Shown here piece by piece: positions 22,561 to 36,368 of a stretch of DNA of 64,000 bases. Made by a program: the position numbers and the translations under genes. The stretch is from NCBI RefSeq assembly GCF_020360975.1, contig NW_025408669.1, forward strand, positions 4,464,001-4,528,000, written 5' to 3'. The notes beneath the pieces were generated by a model. That model worked only from the letters and a program-made list of their open reading frames with translations, was not told where the DNA came from and made no database searches. The first letter of the stretch is position 1, and every line of letters begins with the position of its first letter. Source of the DNA: Hirsutella rhossiliensis. Its lineage: Eukaryota; Ascomycota; Sordariomycetes; Hypocreales; Ophiocordycipitaceae.

Positions 22561-25250
22561 AACTAAAGTGCCTAAGGGAAAACCCTCCCCTCTTTTAGTA
22601 TAGGTCCGCCTCGAACGAGGTCGTAGTAGTAGTATATATAAAATTTACGCCGGCTGCCGCGGGCTCCTCCCGTATATTCGCTCTTCGGCGTAGGCCCTCT
22701 TAGGCCGTGGCCGCTACTATCCCGAGCGGCCGCGGCCCGGGCTTACTAGCCCGGGCCTAGGGTTATAGGTAATAGTCTTTCTCTAAGGGCCCGGCTCGCG
22801 AGCACCTCTATTCTCCTTAGCTCCCGCGTCGCTACTACGTAGCCGCGTATACGTCGGCCTATTAGTCTATTAGTTAGTAGGGCAGGTACTATCCGGTTGC
22901 CGGGCCGGGCGCTAGTATAGGTCGCTCTTAGGTAGGGCCGGCTAATCGAAATTCGGTCGGCCGGCTCCGCTAATCGAAAATCGGTTCCTATCCGGCTACG
23001 TAGCTTCCCGATCGGGGGCGCGGCGGCTTATATTTACCGTCTAGCGCGTAGTTACTAATTTTGCGCGCCTAGCCCGCGTATATATATACCTACCCTCTCC
23101 CCTTAGTTTTATACCTACCTCCCCCTACCTCTCTATCTACCCTCTCCTTTAAAAGCCCTGGTTTCTTACCCGCCTCGTCTCTATATCCTAGGTCTTACTA
23201 GCACTATATAAAGTTCGTTCGCTATCGTTTCGTAATATCTAACTAAGAAGCTAACTTAGGTAATAGCGGTTCGCCTCTTATAAAACCCCCTCCTTATAAG
23301 AAAGTCGCTACTATAGCGGGATCGGAGCGCTTTATCCTATATTTTATATATATTAAGCGCCTTACTAGCGAGCTTACCTATAAGTCCTTCGCTAGCTATT
23401 AAAACTAGTCCTATAAGTATTAGTCCCGCTTCTTTCCTAGGCTAGTCTTACCTTTAGTGCTTTTTACTAACTTTACTAACTATAAAGGCTAAAGCGTATA
23501 TCGCTTACGCCGACTCTAACTAGTCCTATTACTAAGTAAGTAACCCTTTCCCGCTATAGTATAGTCTAAGTTTAGTGCTAATCTATATCCTAGATTACCT
23601 TTAAAGGTAAAGAGGCCGCCTATACTCTTTACTAGGCTTAGTCTAAGGTCGACTGCCCCTCTCTTATTAAGGGCTTAGTATAGGAGCGCCTTTACCGCGC
23701 CGCTCTAGAAACCTATATCCGCGCCGGTTAAAAGGCCCCCGCCGCTAAGGGTAAGGGCGCGTTAAGCGAGTCCGCCCTTAGTCTAGCTATAGTCGCTAAG
23801 AATATCGAGATACTCGCCTTAGCTTTTACTTATTTTATAGATAATACCCGCTATATATATAAGTCTTTAGAGAAGCACCTAAGTAATTTTAGCGATACTA
23901 TTAAGACCTTAGCCTAGGTTAGGCCTAAGTCGCTCTTAGTTACTTAAAAGACTCTTATAGTAGTTAACGATCTCGCTAACTATTTCTATCCTATCGCTAG
24001 CGACGGTCTCGATAGTAGGGATAATAGTAGTTTTAATCTTCTTAGCCCCGGTCTAGCCCTAGCCCCTTTTAATAAGGGGAAGGGTAAGGGCAAGGGTAAG
24101 GCGGCTACCTCGTTTACGGCTCTATCTAAGGCTAAGGCTAAGGAGACCGTCGCTATCCCTATGCCTATAGTCGTCCCGAAGCTAGTATAGGAGCCCGCCT
24201 CGTTGCCCGCTATCGGTTTTAATACCGAGCTATAGCTCGGTAGTTCTCCTATCGCTAAACCCGCCCTAAAGTATCCCCGTTTTACGTCGTATAGCGACCC
24301 TACTAGCGCTCCCGACTTTATTTAGTAGCGTATTTATAGTCGTCGCGGTTTAGTCCTAGCTAAGATCGTCGCTAGTCTTAATATCGATTAGATCTATAGT
24401 TATAGTATAGGCCGTAGCGAACGCCTCCGCGCCGCCGCTAGAGTAGGTCTTACCTTAGTATAGACCTTAGTCGTTACTCTATCTTATAAGCTAGCTATCT
24501 AAGCTAGCTTTAGTTTAGGTTTAGGGTTAGGCCTAGCTAGCTATCGTTAAGCTTCTTATAGTAGTAGTAGTCCCTATACTCCTTATAAGTCCTAGGTTAC
24601 TCCCTCCTATACTCCGCGTGCTACCTTAAGGGGGTCCTATTATTCCTATCGCGATAGCGAGGCGGATATTACTACTAATAAGTTAGGCTAAGGTTATAGT
24701 TTAAGGGCTAGTTATTAGCTCTATCTTAGTTTAGTTTTAGGTTAGGTCTTATTTAATTATAGTCTTTTAGTAGTAGGTCTTATTTTATAGCTATTAAGGC
24801 TAATATAGTTAGGTCTTATTAGTTCTATTCGGTCTATAGTTTAAGTAGCGAGGTATACGCTTAGTTTAAGTTTAGTTCGGCTAATACTATAGTCTTATTA
24901 TTATAAGTCCTCTCCCTTTCTTAGGTCGCCTTAGTAAGGGAAGTAGTTAGCTAGGGTAGTCTTAGTTAAGGCCGCTCTATCTCTAGCGCGACCTTAGTCT
25001 TATTATCTAGCTTATCTATATATAGCCTCTAAGCTAAGTTAAACTAGCGGAGCCTACCTAAGCGGAGGAGCTATTACGCTAGCGGCGCTACTATCTTTTT
25101 CCCTTAAAGGCCCGCTCTTACGTCGCCTATATCCTAGGCCTATATTAAGAGGGGCTCCCTTACCTCTTTTATTAATAAGTAGTCGATTATCGTATAGTAG
25201 ATAGTATCCTATTTTTATCTATAGGTATATATTAGCGAGACTATACTAAG
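22561..25250 (+). repeat. GC-richer RIP-mutated repeat, unidentified
   Basis: GC content is clearly higher than in the flanks, yet CA and TG are nearly absent, so the original element was GC-rich. If TAG is read as Trp or Gln, a plus-strand frame stays open over much of about 24.06-25.1 kb and begins with a Lys/Gly run (GKGKGKGKA). A CTAATCGAAATTCGG-like motif occurs twice near 22,940-22,985. I found no reverse transcriptase or transposase motif. It might be a structural-protein region of a retroelement, but that is a guess. Confidence 0.45.
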
Positions 25251-28200
25251 GACCTATTAGTTAAAAAGGAAGTTATTAAGCCCGATCTTTCCTATATATA
25301 TCTAAGTAATTACTATGCTAATATACTTAAGGAGGCCCTTATAGCGATCTAGCGTTATCGCCTTATCGAACTATAGTAGGAAGTCGGCGGGGTAGAAGGT
25401 AGTTTAGTATTATTAGATCGCGTCTTCCTTAGCGTTCTATTAAGCGGCCTATTCCTTATTTAGCCTTTTAAGTAACTTAGCTTTATCTAAGAGGTCGTCC
25501 GATCCTATCTAGCTCTAGACCCCCCTTATCTCCTCCGCGAGGGGGGGCCTACTAGGTAGTAGCGCCGCTAGGGGCCTGCTCTCCCTCTAGCGTCGCCTCC
25601 TCTTAAGTATATCCGCGACTATATTAAACGCGCGTTAAATTTAGCTTAAGAGCCCTAAGTCTTCTAGCCTCTAAAGGGTATCCGTTATTCTTTAGTTTAG
25701 GTAGAGGTCGATTAAGGGTACCTACGCTTCTACTTTTACTTAGTAAACCGGGGTCGCGTAGTAGGCACCCGTTACTACTTAGAGGTAGGCTAACTAGTCC
25801 CGTACTAGGTCCCGCGCGATCCTATATAGTTTCCCCCTTATAGGCGTTATCTTATAGAATATAACTATAGCGTAAGAGATTAAGGACCGGATTACCTTAT
25901 TATAGACTTCCCTAGCGCGCGGTAGGGTATAGCCTTATATAAACGCTACGAGCTTAGTTAGGGCTATAGTCTAGCGCTTTATCTTCGCTTAAAGCTATTT
26001 TAGGTATGCCTTTTAACGTAATTTCTAGTATACCTAAACCCTTAGTAAGCGGGCCTCTTAGACCGGTATTACTACGTTAGCCCTAAGGCTAACCGGTATC
26101 GTTATCGCTTATCTCCTCCGCGTAAAGTATATTAACTCGCTTTTTAACGGTTCGAAAGTAACCGCGAACTTAGTCGCCTACTCTATATATACCTTCTAGG
26201 CCTCCTCTAAGCGCGCTACTATAGTAGCCTCGTTAGGTCTAATACTAACTATATTTATATCGTTAGCGAAGCTAACGGCGTAAATACTATATATTATACC
26301 GAGCCTCTTATATAGAGGGGTTATATAGTATAGGAATAGGATTAAGGATAAGGGGGAGCCCTAGGGGACTCTTAATAGTACCTAAGTTAGTTTTAAGGTC
26401 CTTTTATTAAAGTAAAAGGTCGATCTTCTATCGCTTATAAAGCTTTATATTAAGCTTATAAGCTATCTAAGGTATCCCTTAAGCTCTAGTTCCCTTATAA
26501 GCTTATTATAGTTAACCGTATTAAATACGCCCTTAATATCTAGCTATAAGAACGATACGATACCCTTATAGGCCTAGGTCGTATATACTAGTTCCGTTAC
26601 TAATAAGATCGCCGCCTCTATAAAGCGTTCCTTCCTATTCCCTATTTATCCTTTTAATAGGATATCGTTCGCCTCCGCTACCCCCGCGATCCTCTAGGCT
26701 AGTATCTACTTAAGTACTTTTCCTATTATAGGTAAGAGGGAAATAGGTCTCTATCCCCTTACTATATAGTAAGCTTCCGGCCTCTTACTAAGCTTTTAGA
26801 TTACTATTACGTTCGCGCTATAGAACTAGCCTAGGAAATATAAGAGTTAGGTATAAGCGTTAAAGATCGTAGCTAGTCGCTAGACTAGGGCTAGTCTATA
26901 CTTCTTAATAAACCCTAGGGGGACGCCGTCCGGTCCCGCCGCTTTCTAGCTTACTATCTTACCTAGCGCCGCCGCGACGTCGGCTAGTCGGATCTATTAA
27001 TCGACTATAAGGGTCGCCTCGGCTATAAGCCGGGGTAGCCCTTAGGTTATGCCGGCCTTTAGTAGGAAGAACTTAGCGGCTAGTATCTAGGCCTTCCCTT
27101 TAAAGGTTTCTATTAGTCGGTCCTCGCCCTCCTTAACTAGCGGCGGGATATAAGTTAGTTCCGGTAGTAGCTTACTACGGAGTCTAGCCTACCTCTCTAC
27201 GTTCTAGAGCTTAGTATTATCTACGCTAAATTCCTCTAGGAACTCGCGCTAGTAGGCCCTCCTTACCTCGCGGACGGTCTACTTTTAAGCTATAGTCGCC
27301 TTATATAGGTCTTCTTAGTTCGCCTTACTCCTTTCTCGCTTATACTTCCTCCTTACCCTCTTAGCCTCGCTTATTGCCCTTCCTACCTCTAGGGTAAACT
27401 ATACGTTACCCTTAAGTAATACTCGCCCTTAGTATAGAACTATAGCTTTTACGATCTACGCGAAGGTAGCGAAGACGTAGTCTAGGTCCCGGTTAATATC
27501 CTTAGGCGTCTAGAGCATTAGCTAGAGTAGCCCTAGCCGGGATATAGTCTTAGCTTTAACTAGCTTTACTTTTACTTCTTTTTACCTTAGGGCCGGTTTA
27601 AGCGCCTAGGCCTAGGTATTAACCTATAGTATAATAGTCTAGGGGATATAGTCTAACCTAGATAGGTTTAGGTTAGGCTTAGTATACCGTGTCTTAGTCT
27701 CTAGTATTACCTAAGCTAGGTCGATAGTACTATCTCTTTAGCTATAGAAAAATCCTATATACTCCTTTCTTAAGGTAGTAAGTTTAAGTTATAGTCTTAT
27801 CGCCTCTTATATTAGTTATATCGCCCTATCTAAGGTTCTATTATATCCGTCCTAAAGCGGGTAGTAGATATTAAAGTCCCTTACTATTACTATAGGGTGC
27901 TCTAGGTCGATTACGCTTAGGTCCTATAACGCCCTAGCCCTTGCGGCCCTTAGTAGTAAGTAAATCGCTCTTAGTTTAGTACTATCCCCGAAAATTACCT
28001 CGCTTTAGTCTAGTCTAGACTAAGGCGACTATATCCCCGGCCTAAGCCTTTTATATATATATAGCGCGTACCTCCCCTCCCTATAAACTAAGCTATAAAG
28101 CGCCGCTCTAGGGGGTAGGGCCCCGCCTCTTAGTATAGCTTCTACTTCTTATAGTACTATTAGGTTAAAGCCGGCTTAGTAGTAAAGCGCTAACCGAGCT

Positions 28201-29392
28201 AGCTCGTATCTCTTCTATATATTCTAGTATAGTACTTTTAGTTATATATAGGTAGGGTCGGGGTAAAGGGGTTCGTCTATATAAGGAGGGAGGCGCTTTA
28301 TCTCCTAGCGCTTCTTTATCTATTATACCTACGAATATCGTTCGTACTTAGTTCGGCCTCCCTAGCCCTATTAGCCGGCGGGTGTCTCGAGCTCGACCTC
28401 TTATCTTAGCGCGGTCTACCCGGTCCCCGCTTCTAGACTATAGGCGGCTCGGGGACGCCTTAGGTTTCGACGGTAAGTAGTACTTATTGCTCGGCGTAAG
28501 TCTAAGAGTTCGCGAACTATTAAGGTTATCGCGGGTAGTTTTCCCTCGCCTTTTCCTAGGCTTTATTTACTACGGGGTAAGTTCAGGTCTATAATAGGTA
28601 GTCTCCTTAGTATAAGATATAGTTATAAGGGATTTCGCCCTTCTTAGCCCTATATTTATCCTCGCCCTTATTATATACTATACTCCTATATTAGCCGTAA
28701 AGTTATATCGATATATACCGCTTAGTAATATAGCTATACCTATAGTAATTATAGTATCTCTATAGTTAGACCGACTTATCGTAGGGTTTATATTAAAAGA
28801 TTTATACTTTAAGGACTAGGCCTAGGTCGTAGAGCCTATTAGCCTCTTCTAGGCTACCGACCTTAATAAGTATAGTCGTCGCCGTCGATATCTTAGATCG
28901 GGGGCATAGCGCCTAGGCCTAAAGGACCTTAACTTTATTCGCCTCTATAATCTTATAAAGTAGTCGCTCCTTATCTACTATTATTACCCCTAAGGGGACA
29001 TTCTTAGCGACTACTATATACGCGCGGCGGGTAATCGTAGCTTTTAGTCCGAACGCGGCCTTAACCTAGCCTTAGTCCCTTTAGTAGGCTCTCGCCGAGG
29101 TATTAAATATAACCGCGATATCCCCGCTTTAGAGGCGCCTCGCCGCTATAGCGCTCATGGTCTTTAGGGCCGTGTTTACCGCCTTTACTATATCCTTTAG
29201 TTCGCGGCCTAGGATTTCGGGCGGTGCCCTAGTAGGGACCACGATAATTTCGCGTTTATAGCGCGGTAGGACCTGTTTTACCGCGGCTTCGTATTAGGTC
29301 GGTCCCCTAGTCTTAGCTACGACCGCGGCCTAGGTTCGCTTTAGGCCCTCCGGGCCTAAAGCGACGCCTAGGCGGAGTTCTTCCTTAATAGC
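25250..29392 (-). mobile_element. LINE (non-LTR retrotransposon) relic
   Basis: The minus strand encodes, 5' to 3', a gag-like region ending in degraded zinc knuckles (about 28.8-28.6 kb), an apurinic-type endonuclease motif RDFNIYYPL at 27841-27900 (compare GDFNxHHPL), and a LINE reverse transcriptase. The RT retains LDIKGVFNTVNYNKLIR at about 26.49-26.56 kb and FANDINIV at 26221-26280, a RIP-altered FxDD box. Trp and Gln positions have become TAG or TAA. The copia element at 29393 abuts its 5' end, and the 3' limit is approximate. Tad/I-like clade membership is an inference. Confidence 0.75.
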
Positions 29393-29952
29393 TATAAGGA
29401 ACGGTGTTCCTACTATAAATAAAGCAGCTATAATATACTCTCCCGATTATATAAGCTAATAAGTAGTATATTAATTATAAATAAAACCTTATCTTATAAA
29501 GTAAGAATCGCTTATTAATTTATATATTATTATATATTAAACGGGTTGCCGGTTATCGTATAATCGGGAATCGAAGGAATAGAGCTAGCTTAGAATACTA
29601 GCTAAGACCTCTTAAGAATACCGGCACGACTAACCTCCTTTAAATACGAATATTAAAGGAACTAAGACACTTCTAGATTTACTTAAGGTATTACGGAATT
29701 CCCTAGTCTTAGGGCTATATAGCAGCCTAAATCTAGTCCTAAAAGGTTCTTCCGTTTAGCTATAATTATCTATATAAGATAGTATATCCGCTAGTAGATA
29801 GAGATAGAATTATTAACTTTAATACCTCTTCTATATACTAATATACTACTAATAAATTCCGTTAAAAATCCTACCTTATACTCCTTCTTCCCCTTTATTA
29901 CGTAGTCTTACGTGATTCCTTGATTTCCTAAAATTCCGCTTTTGCTTATATA
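29393..29952 (+). repeat. Copia-1 5' LTR
   Basis: Starts TATAAGGAACGGTG and is collinear with the 3' LTR. Followed by GGTTATAAGCC, a likely primer-binding region also present in the element at 59.5 kb. Confidence 0.8.
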
Positions 29953-31898
29953 CCTTAAGAGGTTATAAGCCTAGCTTACTCCTTTTAAGCCGGGAAATTA
30001 ACTACTTATACCTTTAAAATTCCTCGTCGAAATATTTAATTAAAATTCCTTTCGAAATTCCCCCTAACTTCTTTTACCTTCCTACGCTCTTAAACTCCCG
30101 TCTAGACTTCTCGATCCCTACGAATAAAATAATACCGAATTTATATAAAATAGGTAGATAGAAAGAATATAAATTTACTAGACTTAAGGGAAATTTAAAT
30201 TATACCTTATAGACTATAAGGATAGAAGCTATCCTTATAAAAGAAAAGCTTATTACTGCTCTAGAGTAAGTAAATTATATATAGACTACGGAGGCTTTAT
30301 CTATAATATTCCTTTAAGTCGAAGATAGTCCCTTAATATAAATTCGGCATCTAAAAAATGCTAAAGAAGCGTGGGATAAGCTTAAAAAGCTATATAATCC
30401 GTCGAACTTTTCGTCGAATTATCTGCTTATTAAGCAGCTCTTTAATCTTAGTCCCTCGGACTCTAATTTAGAGAAATACCTTTATAAGGTAAAGGAAATC
30501 TACGAGGATTTAAAATCCTATAATATAGAAATTCTAAAAGTTATTCTTATAGCATGGATTCTTAATTGCCTTAATAAGGAATTTAGAAGCTATATTATAA
30601 ATATTACGTAGAGCCTTAGGTATAATTCTACGGCGTTTACCCTCGAAACCCTTATAGCTAGTCTTTTAGACAAAGCTAGAAGAATAGAGGATATAGACGA
30701 ATCTTCGGAGAAAGCCTTCTTAATACGAAGGAAGCCTTAGAAATCCTATAGAAATTCTACGGATACTCCTTATTATAAGGAATATAAAAAACCAGGGCAT
30801 TTTATAGTAAATTGCTATAAATTACACCTAAATAAGGCTCCCGCTTATTAGGTATTAAATAAAGGAAAAAAGGACGATAGGACTCGAATTTCTAAGAAGA
30901 GAAAATCTTCTTCTTCTTCTTCTTCTTCTAGGAAGAAATCCCCTTCTAGTAGCATTTCTACTACTAATAAAAGAAGGAAGGCTCGAATTACCGAGCTAGA
31001 GTCCGATTCGGAAGATAGTAATAAGGTCTTAAATATAGCTTCGTAAGAAGAAAATATAGACCTAGATATCGACCTTATAGACCTCTCTAGGGCCCCGACC
31101 CCTATATATACGTCTAAGGATTTAGAGGTAATTTTAACCTCTATAATTACCCCTATAGCAGAAGCTAATAAAGACTCTTTTTTAGGACCTCTAAAAGCCT
31201 CGATTCCTAGAATAAAGGAATTAGTCTTAAAGGTAAGAGAAGGAGGATTTCCTAGTTATAAGAATAAAAGGATCTTTGATTTTATATATAATACCGGAGC
31301 TACTAGGCATATAGTATCTAATAAGAATTTCCTTATTAACTATAAAGAAATTAAGTCTAAAGTTTACTAGGGAAAAGCTTCCTTTATATTAGTAAAGGAA
31401 AGGGGACTTAGTATTTAAGTTCCGTATAGTAGAAAAGGTATATCCTTCGAGACTGCTTTTATATACCGAATTAGGGGTAAATATACTATCCTAATCTTAT
31501 TTTAATAATACCTATGCCTTAATAGGAGGAAATAAAGTCCTTTTATTAGATAATAAGGCTAAGGTCCTTACTAAAGGATTTCTTAGAAATAAATTATATT
31601 ATATTCCTATAGAACCTTTATTAAAAAGCTAATCGATCCTTATTACGTCTTTAAAAGCAAAGGATATAGATTTTTATACTTAGCACTTACGCTTAGGGCA
31701 TATAAATAGTAGGGCTATTTTAGAAATATTAAAAAGATATAATAAGGATATAAAAATGCCTCTAGAAGAGGAAAATAAAATAAGGCAGTGCAAAATATAT
31801 ATTAGAGCTAAAGCAACGAATAGGGTTAATAAATAACCCTCGTATAAGTCTTATTCCTATTTAGAAAAATAGTATTAGATATTTAGGGGCTAATTAAA

Positions 31899-32249
31899 GT
31901 GCCTACTTATAATAAATATTACTATTATATTTCTTTCCTAGACGTAGGAACCCGATATCTAGAAATATACCTTCTTCGAAGAAAAGGGGAAGCTTTAGAT
32001 AGGTTCCTAGAATTTAAAAATAGGGTAGAAAATAACCCTAAAAATACTAGGATTAGAGAAGCATTTTCTAATAATGCTAAAGAATTTATATATAAAATAA
32101 AGCTCTACTACGAAAAGGAAGGAATTACCTTTAATTCTAGTCCTCCTAGGACGCCTAAATCTAACGGTAGAATAGAAAGAATAAATCGTATAATATTAGA
32201 AAAAGTACGAGCTCTTTTATTTACTGCTAGGCTTCCTAAATACCTATAG
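31899..32249 (+). pseudogene. Integrase core fragment of copia-1
   Basis: An uninterrupted 116-codon stretch covers the central integrase fold: FLDVGTRYLEIYLLRRKGEA, then FSNNAKEFIYKIK (usual SDNxxEF with Asp changed to Asn), then PPRTPKSNGRIERINR. It is the longest open piece of the element and is not an independent gene. Confidence 0.8.
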
Positions 32250-34831
32250 GGAGAAGCTGTTTTAATAGCTACCTATTTATATAATAGATCACCGTATTCT
32301 ACGATAGGATTTAAAAGTCTTATAGAAAAGAGGGATAATATAATACTACCCTTCGAGACCTTAAATAAAATTAAGACCTTCGGAAGCCTTATATATTATA
32401 AAAATAAAGACCCTAAAGATAAGCTAGATAATAGAGCTTTTAAGGGAATAATAGTAGGCTATTTAGAAAATGCATATAAAATCTAGGATTTTTCTAAGAG
32501 AAAGATTACTATCTCTAGAGATATTGCTATACTAGAAAATAAATTTATAAAAAATCTAGAAATCTCTAGTAGTAATAATACCTTTAATTTTAATTCTATT
32601 CTAAATAAAGATAAGCTAGAAAGCTATATCCCTATAGAGGAAGCTACTAGAGAACCTAGAGATAAAAGTCCCTCGCCCTATATAAGAAGAGTCTCTAAAT
32701 AACGATCCTATTCCTACTACTAGTAAAATAGTAGTAGAATTACCTAAGAAGCTAGAAGGGTTCGATTCTAACTATATCGAATACCCTAACGTTAATTTAT
32801 TTCTAAACTGCGATTTTATAGAGTTAATTCTAGCTAGTATAGAAAATCAGGATCTAAAAATTCTAAAGACCTATAAATAGGCAATAAATAGCCCTAAAAT
32901 AGTATTTTAGAAACATACTATAATTAAGGAAATTATCTAGCTAATTAAATATAAAACTTAGGGATTTTCCTACCTCCCTAGGGATAAGGAGGCTATAGGA
33001 GGCCGCTAGGTCTATACTATTAAGAAGGATAGTTAAAATAATATAATAAAATATAAAGCCCGTTTCGTAATATAGGATTTAAGCAGATCTATAGCTTAGA
33101 TTTCCTAGATACCTTCTCGACTATAGCTAGACCTAAATCTATTAGAATTCTACTTATTTTAGCTATTATCTACGAATTCGAAGCTTTATAAATAGATATA
33201 ATAAATACCTTCGTATATACCGATATAGATAGCGAAGTATATATCGATCTTCCTATAGGCTACGAAGAATACGCTCTTAAAGAATATTATTTAAAATATA
33301 GATTAGCTTATAGAGCTAAAGGAATTAAATTAACTAAATTCCTAGACCTATATAAAACCGGTTAAATTAAAGCAAAGCTAAAGAAAGCATTATATAGCCT
33401 AAAATAAAGTCCTAAGCTCTAGTATAATTATTTAAAAATTATACTAAATAATCTCGGATTTCTTCCTCTTTTAATAGATAAAGGAGTATTTATAAATAAG
33501 GACTATAGTATAGCCTTAGTAATTTACGTCGACGACTTTCTTATAGTAGGGCCCTTTAAATCTATAATAGAAGAAAGATTATTTAAAGAATTATCTAAAT
33601 TCCTAGATTTTACTATCTTAGGAGATATAAAAGACTTCTTAGGTCTAAATATTATAATAAACCGAGAAAATAAAGAGCTATATATATCCTAAGAAAATTA
33701 TACCTTAAATAAATTAAAGGAATTTAATAAAGAAGGTTTAGGAACTTCGAATTTACCCGCTATAGTAGGCTTTAAGCTTATAAAAGCAAAGGAATTACCT
33801 TCTAAGGAAGATATATTATAATTTTAGAAAGAAATAGGATCTTTATTATACTTAGCCTTATTTACTAGGCTAGATATCTTATATTCTATAATTTCCTACG
33901 CTAGATTCGCGGCTAAGCCTAACTAAACGTATTTTAAGGCTTTAAATATAATTTAGAAATATTTAAATAAATTCCCTAGCCTAAAGATTAAATATAATTG
34001 CAATATCCCTTTTACCTATCTATATATAAAGGGTTTTACTAACTCTAGCTAGGCGTCGGATTTAACGGACGGAAAATCCTTTTCCGGTTACTATTTTTAT
34101 ATATATAATAATATAATAAGCTAGGCTTACTCTAAGTAGAAAGCCGTTGCCCTTTCTACTTATAAAGTAAAGTATATTAGCCTTAGGGAGGCAAATAAAG
34201 AAGCTATTTATTTAAATATACTTTTTAAAAAATATTACTAAGGATCTATCTATTAAGATTCCTAATACTATACCTCCTATTTTAACGGATAATACTACTG
34301 CTATTAAATTAGTAGAAAATCCGGAATTTTATAAAAGGTCTAAGTATATAAGATTAGCCTATTACTATACTAGAACCAGTATAAGAGAAGGGGAAATTAG
34401 AGTTTTTTATATTAAATTAGAAGATAATATAGCTAATATTTTTACGAAGGAATTAAGACCTAGATTACTCTATAAATTTAGAGACGGTCTATCCTTAATA
34501 TAAGTTCCTAAGCAATTAAAAGGGGTTTTTAGATATTTCTTATGCTTTCTATATCTTTCCCCTACTAGGTTTTTCCTTTTTTAGGTTTCCTAGAGAAATA
34601 TTTACTAGGTTTTTATCTATTAAGATTTTCCTAGCAATAATAGGTTTTACCTTATATAAGGTTATCCTATAAATAATTATTATAACTATAGATTTTTCCT
34701 ACTATAGGTTTTTGGTTTTTATATATCCTATTAAGGTATAAGAATAGTTTTCCTATATTAGGTTTTTACCCTATATATACTACTATAAATAAATTAGTAA
34801 AGAGTATATAAATCTACTCTTTAAGGGAGGC

Positions 34832-35390
34832 TATAAGGAACGGTGTTCCTACTATAAATAAAGCAGCTATAATATACTCTCCCGATTATATAAGCTAATA
34901 CGTAGTATATTAATTATAGATAAAATCTTATCCTATAGAGTAAGAATCGCTCGTTATTTTGCATGTTATTATGCATTAAACGGGTTGCCGGTTATCGTAT
35001 AATCGGAATCGAAGGAACAGAGCTAGCTTAGAATGCTAGCTAAGACCTCTTAAGAACACTAGCACGACCAACCTCCTCTAAACACGAATATTAGTAGAAC
35101 TAAGACACTTCTAGATTTACTCGAGATATCACGGAATTCCCTAGTCTTAGGGCTATATAGCAGCCTAAATCTAGTCCTAAAAGGTTCTTCCGTTTAGCTA
35201 TAATTATCTATATAAGATAGCATGTCCGCTAGTAGATAGATAGAGGATAAATAACTTTAATACCTCTTCTATATACTAATATACTACTAATAAATTCCGT
35301 TGAAAATCCTACCTTATACTCCTTCTTCCCCTCTATTACGTAGTCTTACGTAATTTCTTAATTTCCTAAAATTCCGCTTTTACTTATATA
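34832..35390 (+). repeat. Copia-1 3' LTR
   Basis: Collinear with 29393-29952. It retains some CA and TG (for example GCATG at about 34.96 kb) where the 5' LTR has TATAT, and the reverse is true elsewhere. Confidence 0.8.
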
Positions 35391-36368
35391 CCTTAAGAAT
35401 CTCTTAGAATAATATAGTTATATTAATAAATCTATTTATACTAAGGAACCCTTATAAGAAAAACTTTACTAAAAGTTATTAAACCCTAATTAAATAGTAT
35501 CCTTTATAGTTATTTAATCTTACTATTAAACTACTAAGAAACTCCGCTACCCTATAATATCGCTTATATATAATTAAGTTCGTTCGCCGCGATAGCTTAG
35601 ATTCTATATATTAGCTTATCGATATAGCCTTTTATACTTATCTTTTTATTTAGCTTAAAGAAATACTAGTCTTAGTATAAGATTTTATTTATTTATAGGG
35701 CTTCTTATATTACCTTATACCTTTACTTTAAAATTACTTTAACCTTTAGGTATTACTACTTAATTATCTTAAAGTATAGCCTAACTATACCTTTAACTTA
35801 GTATTAAATTATTATTAAGGCTAAGTAGCTATATTCCTACCCTTCTTACTAAGTAGTATAAGGGACTAATATATAAGTAAAGTTATAAGGAACTTAGAAG
35901 ATATAAAGAAACTACCGCTATACTTATAGGAATATATAGAGTCTAGTATACTATCCTTCTTTTTAAGTATTAAAAATAACTAAGTTTCCTTCCTTATAGT
36001 CCTAGAAAAACGCTCCTTAATAAAGTCCCTTTTTATTTAGTCCTACTAAAAAGTTAATAACTTTAGTTATATACCTTTATTTATATATAAAGTAACTAAG
36101 GTTAAAGGTAGGAGCGGTAAACTTAATTAAATACTTTTTATTTTTTAGGTATTTATAGTACTTTATATATCTATCTTTTATATCTTTAATAAGTTCCCCT
36201 TAGTAGTTAGTATAAACTAATAGTAAGTAAGGTAAAGGGTATATTATATTCTTAATACCTTTTATTAAGATCTTAATTATTATATTAAGGCTAAAGGTTA
36301 TAGCTTATTATTTATCGATAGCTCTATAAAGAAAGTTATATATATTAATAATATACTCTTCTTAGTAG
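35391..36368. repeat. Older unidentified repeat, left part
   Basis: AT-rich, RIP-saturated. The target duplication of the gypsy element shows that this sequence was once contiguous with 43352 onward. Neither strand gave a recognisable protein. Confidence 0.5.

Larger units (their letters stand above)
29393..35390 (+). mobile_element. Copia LTR retrotransposon, RIP-inactivated (copia-1)
   Basis: Two about 560-base LTRs flank a degenerate gag-pol. Plus-strand order is: gag with a zinc knuckle whose cysteines became tyrosines (YKEYKKPGHFIVNCY, about 30.77-30.82 kb), protease (FIYNTGATRHIVS, about 31.28 kb, Asp to Asn), GAG-pre-integrase (HLRLGHINS, about 31.68 kb), integrase (31.86-32.3 kb), reverse transcriptase (32.9-33.7 kb) with an intact IYVDDFLIVG near 33.52 kb, and RNase H to about 34.5 kb. 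That order (integrase before RT) defines copia. Many in-frame TAG/TAA codons inactivate it. A purine tract AAGGGAGG precedes the 3' LTR. No matching target duplication was found. Confidence 0.88.

Noticed and set aside
29393..35390. 5-base target duplication for copia-1
   Set aside because: ATAGC before the 5' LTR does not match CCTTA after the 3' LTR; the short shared CCTTAAGA follows both LTRs and is not a duplication of the target.
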